Shown here piece by piece: positions 1-4,900 of a DNA stretch of 5,888 nt. Position numbers and translations under genes: made by a program. The stretch lies in the NCBI GenBank assembly GCA_902783305.1, contig CACZQU010000128.1, positions 1 to 5,888 of the forward strand, written 5' to 3'. The notes beneath the pieces were generated by a model. That model was not told the origin of the DNA. It worked only from the letters and a program-made list of their open reading frames with translations, and ran no database searches. The DNA comes from an uncultured Lachnospiraceae bacterium (GTDB lineage Bacteria; Bacillota; Clostridia; Lachnospirales; Lachnospiraceae). Position 1 is the stretch's first letter. Each line of letters begins with the position of its first letter.

Positions 1-516
1 GGAGGGGTAAAAAATCTCTGTCGGGCGGTTCTCCCAGATAATCCGGTTGGCTCTCTCCTCGACCAGGGCCAGCTGTCCGTCCGTCAGCATCCCGTTAAAA
101 TCGATCGTCACCACGTCGTTTCCCAGGTGAAAGCCTACGTTGTCATATCCAAACGTATTATGGATAAGGCCGCTCACGATATGCTCCCCGGAATGCTGCT
201 GGGTCAGGTCGAAGCGCCTCTCCCAGTCAAGCGCGCCGGATACTTTTGTCCCAGGCTCAAGCGGCTGATCCACATAGTGGATGATCTCCTCTCCGGCCTC
301 CTGCACATCCAGGACATGAACCTCGGGCGCAGGCTCCTGCGTGTCTCCCCTCTCCCGAAGCGTTCCGTGGTCCGCCGGCTGACCTCCTCCCTCCGGGTAG
401 AAAGCGGTCTGATCCAGGACGAGGGCCCACCGGTCCTTCTCCTGACTCACCTTCAGCACCTCTGCTTCAAACATCCTCCTGCCCGGATCCTCGTAGTATA
501 AACGTCGTGTATGCAT
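1..516 (-). CDS. alaX: Alanyl-tRNA editing protein, AlaX family (N-terminal 172 codons; C-terminus outside window)
   Basis: This is a free-standing relative of the alanyl-tRNA synthetase editing domain. Family members act in the cytoplasm and hydrolyse Ser-tRNA(Ala), and in some cases Gly-tRNA(Ala), to prevent mistranslation. The visible protein begins MHTRRLYYEDPGRRMFEAEV, the usual opening of the family. It then shows the glycine-rich motif FYPEGGGQP at residues 39-47 and the zinc/active-site motif QQHSGEH, with H108 and H112 as expected metal ligands, followed by GFHLG at 128-132. The Cys/His pair that completes the metal site would lie past the edge, as would any DHHA1 domain. It is not alaS, because the editing domain sits at the N-terminus with no aminoacylation domain before it. 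The ATG at 516 is chosen for family agreement and a GGAG seven bases upstream. The frame stays open to a GTG at 624 that overlaps the HAD stop codon (GTGA), a less likely start without a ribosome site. It probably shares an operon with the HAD gene. Confidence 0.93.
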   Translation of the reverse strand, partial: MHTRRLYYEDPGRRMFEAEVLKVSQEKDRWALVLDQTAFYPEGGGQPADHGTLRERGDTQEPAPEVHVLDVQEAGEEIIHYVDQPLEPGTKVSGALDWERRFDLTQQHSGEHIVSGLIHNTFGYDNVGFHLGNDVVTIDFNGMLTDGQLALVEERANRIIWENRPTEIFYPS

Positions 517-620
517 ATTCTGTCTCCGTGACTCTGCCCGGCCTGACCATCCCGTGATCAGCACCGGTTTAAAGGTTTTTATTCTCTTTCCGGCCGTTCT
601 TCCGTTTTGCCGCTCATTCT
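517..620 (-). other. Spacer between the HAD gene and the tRNA-editing gene
   Basis: These 104 bases lie between the HAD stop and the preferred AlaX start. I find no convincing stem-loop followed by a T run on the minus strand and no good -35/-10 pair, so the two genes are probably co-transcribed. The AlaX frame is open through the whole spacer. A longer, non-conserved N-terminus starting at the GTG at 624 therefore cannot be excluded, although the encoded extension is basic and unlike the family. Confidence 0.5.
524..527 (-). promoter_or_regulatory. Ribosome binding site of the alanyl-tRNA editing gene
   Basis: GGAG on the minus strand lies seven bases before the ATG at 516. It supports this ATG over the in-frame GTG at 624, which has no purine-rich sequence upstream. 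Confidence 0.6.
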
Positions 621-1400
621 TCACTCGATTGCAAGGGAATTCATACCCGCTGATTCTGAAGAAATCACCTGCAAAAGCATCCCGCACATCTGAGCCTCCG
701 TAAAGGCGGTAAGGTCAGGGTGATAATCCTCCGCCCTTTCAAAGGGCATGGCATGGCGTGCCAGCCATAAGGTTTTCCATCCGGCTGCCTTCGCCCCTCC
801 TATGTCATTTCTCAGGGAATCTCCGATCATCCATGTTTTTGCCGGGCACAATCCCATCTTCTTTTCCGCAATCCTGAAAATCTGCGGATCCGGCTTTGCG
901 TATCCTGCGCTTCCGGACACCACCACCATATAAGGGGAAATCCATCTGTCCAGATTCAGAATGAAAAACTTTTTCAGCTGGTGTTCATGCGGGCCATTCG
1001 TGACAATGCCCATCCTTACACCTCTCAGCCTGCATTGGATAAAAAAACGGATCAGTTCATCGGACAGCCTGATTTCCAATGCGTTTTCCTCGTAGAAGCG
1101 CTGAAAATCACCGGCCTCATCCGGTGTGACATCGATCCCGAGATCCTTCATGGCATACTGGAATCGAAGGATCCGCGAGTCCGTAAGGCTCAGCTTTCCA
1201 CTCTCCACCTGGTCAAAAACTTCATTGCTCCGCACGCGGAAAGCCTGATAAAACCTCATCTCATCCGGGAGAGGTTCCCCCACGGCCTTCTCCGCGGCCC
1301 GGATAATCGGATCTACCTGATCGTAAAGCGTATCGTCAATATCAAAAATCAATGTGGTTTCGTTTTTCTCCATCCCGCTCTTTCCATATTCATTTTCCAT
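621..1400 (-). CDS. HAD-superfamily hydrolase (subfamily IA, YjjG-like)
   Basis: A predicted cytoplasmic magnesium-dependent phosphatase that would use an aspartyl-phosphate intermediate. All four HAD motifs are present: motif I FDIDDTLYD with nucleophile D20 and acid/base D22; motif II TNG at 134-136; motif III with K169 in YAKPD; motif IV GDSLRNDIGGA with D194 and D199. The helical stretch from about 31 to 115 between motifs I and II fits a C1-type cap. At 259 residues it is slightly longer than typical YjjG-like nucleotidases, because of the N-terminus. The start may instead be M10 (ATG at 1373), which has GGAAAG a few bases upstream and begins MEKNETTLIFDIDDTLYD; the ATG at 1400 has no clear ribosome site. 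The substrate cannot be read from sequence: 5'-nucleotides are usual for YjjG, but other sugar or nucleotide phosphates are possible. It is first gene of a probable two-gene unit with the AlaX gene, with no evident functional link. Confidence 0.92.
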   Translation of the reverse strand: MENEYGKSGMEKNETTLIFDIDDTLYDQVDPIIRAAEKAVGEPLPDEMRFYQAFRVRSNEVFDQVESGKLSLTDSRILRFQYAMKDLGIDVTPDEAGDFQRFYEENALEIRLSDELIRFFIQCRLRGVRMGIVTNGPHEHQLKKFFILNLDRWISPYMVVVSGSAGYAKPDPQIFRIAEKKMGLCPAKTWMIGDSLRNDIGGAKAAGWKTLWLARHAMPFERAEDYHPDLTAFTEAQMCGMLLQVISSESAGMNSLAIE

Positions 1401-1428
1401 ATGAAGCTGCGTAAGGATCCATCACCAA

Positions 1429-1442
1429 AGACAGATCTGTCT
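1429..1442. promoter_or_regulatory. Perfect 14-bp palindrome at the predicted HAD transcription start (candidate operator)
   Basis: AGACAGATCTGTCT equals its own reverse complement and spans the predicted +1 of the leftward promoter, just downstream of its -10 box. A dimeric repressor bound here would block transcription. It could equally fold as a hairpin at the 5' end of the message. No regulator gene is in view, so the role is inference. Confidence 0.4.
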
Positions 1443-1446
1443 CCTT

Positions 1447-1475
1447 ATTCTACGCCAGATGACACTTGAAATCAA
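1447..1475 (-). promoter_or_regulatory. Predicted sigma-A promoter for the HAD/tRNA-editing unit
   Basis: On the minus strand TTGATT (1475-1470) is separated by exactly 17 bases from TAGAAT (1452-1447). Both hexamers are close to consensus and point toward the HAD gene. Transcription would start near 1440, leaving a 40-base leader to the ATG at 1400 or about 67 bases to the ATG at 1373. Confidence 0.65.
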
Positions 1476-1650
1476 GACAGCCGGCACTTTAAATGCCACT
1501 TTAAAATATTGCGGATGTTGTTCACGGTTTATCCGTAACGTCTTGAGCGGAGAAGGTCGCAATGTGAATGGCAGCTATTGTCAGGAATGTACAAATATTT
1601 TTCCCTCTATAAATAAAGGATATGGAATTTCCCGATTTGTAATGGTATAA
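1459..1650 (+). CDS. Doubtful 63-codon ORF with two CxxC pairs (zinc-ribbon-like)
   Basis: The predicted protein contains YCGCCSRF near residue 18 and YCQEC near residue 41, so C18/C21 and C41/C44 are spaced like a small zinc ribbon. I do not recognise the family. Evidence against a real gene: there is no ribosome site before the ATG, the start lies inside the leftward HAD promoter, and the stop lies in the -10 box of the rightward promoter. No promoter for it is visible. It could be a chance ORF, a remnant of a zinc-ribbon gene, or a real small protein with a different start. It is listed because the cysteine pattern is unusual for random sequence. Confidence 0.2.
   Translation: MTLEIKTAGTLNATLKYCGCCSRFIRNVLSGEGRNVNGSYCQECTNIFPSINKGYGISRFVMV
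1483..1505. repeat. Short direct and inverted repeat upstream of the HAD promoter
   Basis: CACTTTAAA occurs twice (1485-1493 and 1497-1505) with a 12-base period. The first copy lies inside GGCACTTTAAATGCC (1483-1497), an imperfect palindrome around TTTAAA. It sits just upstream of the -35 box of the leftward promoter, where an activator might bind. It may also be a chance product of AT-rich sequence. Confidence 0.3.
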
Positions 1651-1651
1651 T
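1623..1651 (+). promoter_or_regulatory. Extended -10 promoter of the surface-protein gene
   Basis: TGGTATAAT (1643-1651) contains a perfect -10 hexamer at 1646-1651 preceded by the TGn extension. With a 17-base spacer the -35 position holds TGGAAT (1623-1628), which matches TTGACA at only three positions. This is typical of extended -10 promoters. The predicted start is about 1658, giving a leader near 158 bases. Confidence 0.7.
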
Positions 1652-1657
1652 ACAAAA

Positions 1658-1815
1658 GAATGGGGGTTTGTCCCCCCGAAAAAGTCACTATAAAGGGGGT
1701 TCCGTCCAGAAGCCTGTGATCGCCGGCGGTTTGTACGCCGCCTGGCGGGAGGGGGGTCCGGCCAGGTCTTCTGCAGCTCCGGCTTCTGGCTCAGGGAACA
1801 TCAAGGGAGGCGTTT
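1658..1815 (+). promoter_or_regulatory. Long structured 5' leader with alternative pairings (candidate cis-regulatory RNA, class unknown)
   Basis: The leader can form a hairpin GGGGG (1662-1666) with CCCCC in 1672-1677. The same C run can pair instead with GGGGG at 1695-1699 or the G run at 1751-1756. A strong hairpin joins CGCC (1721-1724) and GGCGG (1725-1729) with CCGCC (1738-1742) and GGCG (1744-1747), with one bulged base. CCAGAAGCC (1706-1714) is perfectly complementary to GGCTTCTGG (1781-1789). It also competes for CTTCTG (1768-1773) plus CAGG (1763-1766). Such exclusive choices ahead of a ribosome site are what a riboswitch or protein-bound leader would show. I could not match it to a known class by eye. 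There is no stem followed by a T run, so control of translation or RNA stability is likelier than attenuation. Confidence 0.45.
1803..1810 (+). promoter_or_regulatory. Ribosome binding site of the surface-protein gene
   Basis: AAGGGAGG is a near-perfect Shine-Dalgarno sequence five bases before the ATG at 1816. It fixes the start and sits 13 bases after the right arm of the leader's longest stem (1781-1789). Confidence 0.85.
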
Positions 1816-1911
1816 ATGAAAAGCAGAAACAAATGGATCAAAGCAGCTTTGGCTATGCTGATGCTGGCTGTCCTGCTTTCACAGCAGCTTGGCAGCAGCA
1901 TGCTGGTCGCC
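1816..1911 (+). other. Signal peptide coding segment
   Basis: MKSRNKWIK supplies a basic n-region with K2, R4, K6 and K9. It is followed by the hydrophobic core AALAMLMLAVLL and a polar stretch SQQLGSSMLVAGGE. Cleavage is probably around residues 28-33 (for example after LVA), but the exact site is unclear. There is no lipobox cysteine, so export by the Sec route and signal peptidase I is expected. Confidence 0.85.
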
Positions 1912-4900
1912 GGCGGGGAGACGGGCGATACCTGGCTTATGGAAGAAACCGGATCCGTTGGCGAGGCCTTGCAGGAAGAAGCCTCGGAAAGCAGCACAAC
2001 CGCAGAGCCTGCGGCGGATTACGAAGAATACAACGAAGCCGGGGCACCCGCCGGAGAGGATGAAGAGTATGGTGAAGCCGAAGCACCCGCCGCGGATACC
2101 GGCTGGGACGAGGGCGGCCAGGACGATTCTGTCTACGAGGAAGAGTACGGCCAGGAGGATATCTATGATCCGGCAGAAGAGCCGTCCGGCGGCATCTATG
2201 AGGAAGCATCCGATATCCCCTACGAAGAGGATATCCCGCAGGACGATCCGTTCCCACAGGATATCTTCGATTCGGGTGAATCGGAGGTACAGCCCGCAGA
2301 GCCCATTCTTCCGGCTCCGGAAGAAGAGGCTGTTGTTCCTGCCGCTGATCCTGCCGCTGATCCTTCCGGTGATGAAACGGAGCTTCCTCTTGTCGAGGAG
2401 GTGACGGAGGCCGAGACAAGCCAGGACAGCAGCGCCTCAGAAGCATCACTCTTCATGAGTTCTTCATGGGGTTCTCTTTCCGCAGTCGGGGCAGGGTCTT
2501 CCTCCACCATTAATCTCACCGTAGAGATCAGATGGGTCGACAAGAACGGAACAGAAATCCCGCAAAGCTCTTCTGACTACCCCGGCGGGTCCGCGACGGT
2601 CCGCCTTCTTCAGAGTGCTTCCGGAACCATGGCAGACGCGGAAGCGGCAAAGGACGCGGATGCAAACCCGGTGGCGCCTGTCCAGGTCAGCCCTCAATCC
2701 CAGTCCGGCCGTTATGTCTGGACCGCGACCTTCCGCAATCTGACTGATGACGGCACCGTCACCTATATTCCTCAGGTAACCGCCGCGAAGTTTGAGCAGA
2801 AATCCTATGCCAGAAAGGGCTCAGCCTTAAGTGAAGGCCTTGTCGTCACCATGGAATCCCAGCAGGAAACCTTTGATATTCCCGTAGAGACAGTCTGGTA
2901 CAAGGCAGACGGCGAGACGGAAGCATCAGACGACGAAGTGGGAAGCTCTGTTTCCATTTCTCTTGAGAACCCTTCCAACCTGTCTGTAACCGTAAGAAAA
3001 TCCAGCAGCTGGAAGGGGTCCATCGCCAACTGCAAAAAACTGGATGACAACGGTGAAGACATCATTTATTCTTTCAGCTCCGGAGAAATCTATAACAGAA
3101 ACTATTACCGGCTTGCCGATGTGACACCGCTCGGCAACAAACCGGCTGACGGATATCGGCTGTCTTATGTAAGAACTACCGTTGACGTGCCCATCAGTGT
3201 TCTCTGGTTTGATGAGTACGGAAAGGAAATGGACGGAAGCGGATCCGATCTTCCGAATGCTGTTCGTTTTATCCTTACCAGAACAGACGCCTCCGGCACA
3301 CAGACTCCTTATTCCATAGATATCTCCCGCTATGACAGCTGGAACACTGTCCGGACAAATATTCCTTATCGGAATTCGGGAGAAACCTTCTCTACGGCCT
3401 GTTCCCAGCTTAACGGCTTTGACCAGATCATCGAACCGAACGGGACAGATATCTGGGACGGATACACCGTCATATACCGGAAAGCTTTCCGTGATGCCTT
3501 CCCGGTCCGGATCAAATGGGTGGACACCGACGGTGTAACCGAGCTGCATGGAGGTAAATACGGGATTCCCGAGCGTGTCAAAGCTGCTCTTGTCGTGCGG
3601 CAGAATGAGGAAGAAAGTCCGGTTCCCGCAAAAGATATTTATAATCATCTTCTGGAAAGTTATTTTTACGAATGGGTGGATTTCTCGGAAACCTTTACCG
3701 ATGTCCCCATCCTGAAGGACGGTTTCTATGATCTTATTCTCGCAGAAGAGATTCCCGGATATGACTGGTACAGCGTGGAGGAAGCCGACGGGGGGATTGT
3801 CGTCACCTACCGCCGCAGTACAGTCGATGTGACCGTGAATCTCCAATGGATGGACAAAGACGGCTCTACCGCCCTGGATCCCACCTGTCCGGAGATTCCT
3901 GAGAGCGTCACCGTTACCCTGCAAGGGCGTACCGACAGCTCTTCGTCCATGACAGATATCGATGGCGTCGCGCCGCAGACCGTTTCCGCTCAGAACGGGT
4001 GGACCTGTACCTTTGAAGGCCTCCCGTACCAGAATGAAGACGGAAAGGTGTTCAACTACTCCGCCAGAGAAGAGCTCCTTCCGGCTTTCACCGTCTCCAC
4101 CAATGCCCGGAATAATACGGTACGAATCACCAACCAGCTGAATACCCTTGATATCACGGTGGAAAAGGTGTGGCTGGATGCCGACGGAAGCCCGCTTCCC
4201 AAGGATGAGATTCCTGCTTCCGCCGAATTCCTCCTCCTCAGGGAAAAACAGGTCGAAGGTCTGGGAAGCATTCAGGAGAATGTCCTGGACGCAGACGGCA
4301 GACCGGTGAAGATAACCGTCACTGCGGATTCCGGCTGGAAAGGATCGCTCTCCGGACTGGTACAGGTGGATGACAGTGGTCTGCCCATCACCTATTCTTT
4401 GACCGAAAAATCCATTCCGGAATATACCTCTCTCAAAGAAGAAAGCTACGGAAGCTATCTGTTCCGCAACATCAGAAACGAAGGCGGCACCCGGTTTATG
4501 CCGGTGACCGTGCGCTGGTATGATTCTGAAGGAAATGTGCTTACGCGCGGCACGAGAGAAGTGCGGGTGGTGCTGCAGCAGCAGACAGAGGACGGCGTCA
4601 GCGATGTCTATTCGGAGAACGGAACCCTGCAAAATATTTCCATTAACGGAAATAACAGCAGCGGCTTTACGATTCCCGTCCGGATGACGCCCTGCGTCCG
4701 GACAGAATATGTTAATGGATTCATCTATACGATCGAAAAGACAGACGATGAGAGCGGGTTCCTGATCACCTATACGAAGGACAGCGCCCCGTCAGCGACC
4801 CCGACGCCGACGCCGACCCTGACCCCAACCCCCATCGTCACCAAGGCTCCTCTGCCTACAGCCGCCCCGGGCGAAAAGGTTTCCGCCGAGGTTACGGTGA

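Noticed and set aside
127..501. 124-residue plus-strand frame
   Set aside because: It is antisense to the AlaX-family gene, whose motifs are unmistakable on the minus strand.
1390..1422. Ten-residue ORF on the minus strand overlapping the HAD start
   Set aside because: The AAGGAG at 1446-1441 is too far from its ATG and partly upstream of the predicted transcription start, so nothing supports translation.
981..1469. 162-residue plus-strand frame
   Set aside because: It is antisense to the HAD gene, which carries all four catalytic motifs; no ribosome site or domain is visible.
1662..1677. GGGGG/CCCCC hairpin as an intrinsic terminator
   Set aside because: The stem is not followed by a T run but by GAAAAAG, and it lies just after a promoter. 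A leader-structure role is more likely.
1668..2063. 131-residue plus-strand frame across the leader and the start of the surface gene
   Set aside because: It overlaps the well-supported ATG, signal peptide and acidic region in another frame, and its composition is that of a frame-shifted GC-rich sequence.
1889..2543. Several overlapping frames on both strands in the acidic region
   Set aside because: Their Arg/Pro/Ser-rich composition is the expected shadow of GAA/GAG/GAT-rich coding sequence in the real frame.
2926..4632. 568-residue open frame on the minus strand
   Set aside because: It lies exactly codon-aligned opposite the repeat-protein gene, which has clear domains and a ribosome site. 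Openness follows from the absence of TTA, CTA and TCA codons in the sense strand. It begins only with TTG and shows no recognisable domain.
4797..4842. Short CCGACG repeats as a variable-number repeat or CRISPR-like element
   Set aside because: They simply encode the Pro-Thr linker, are very short and imperfect, and there are no spacers.
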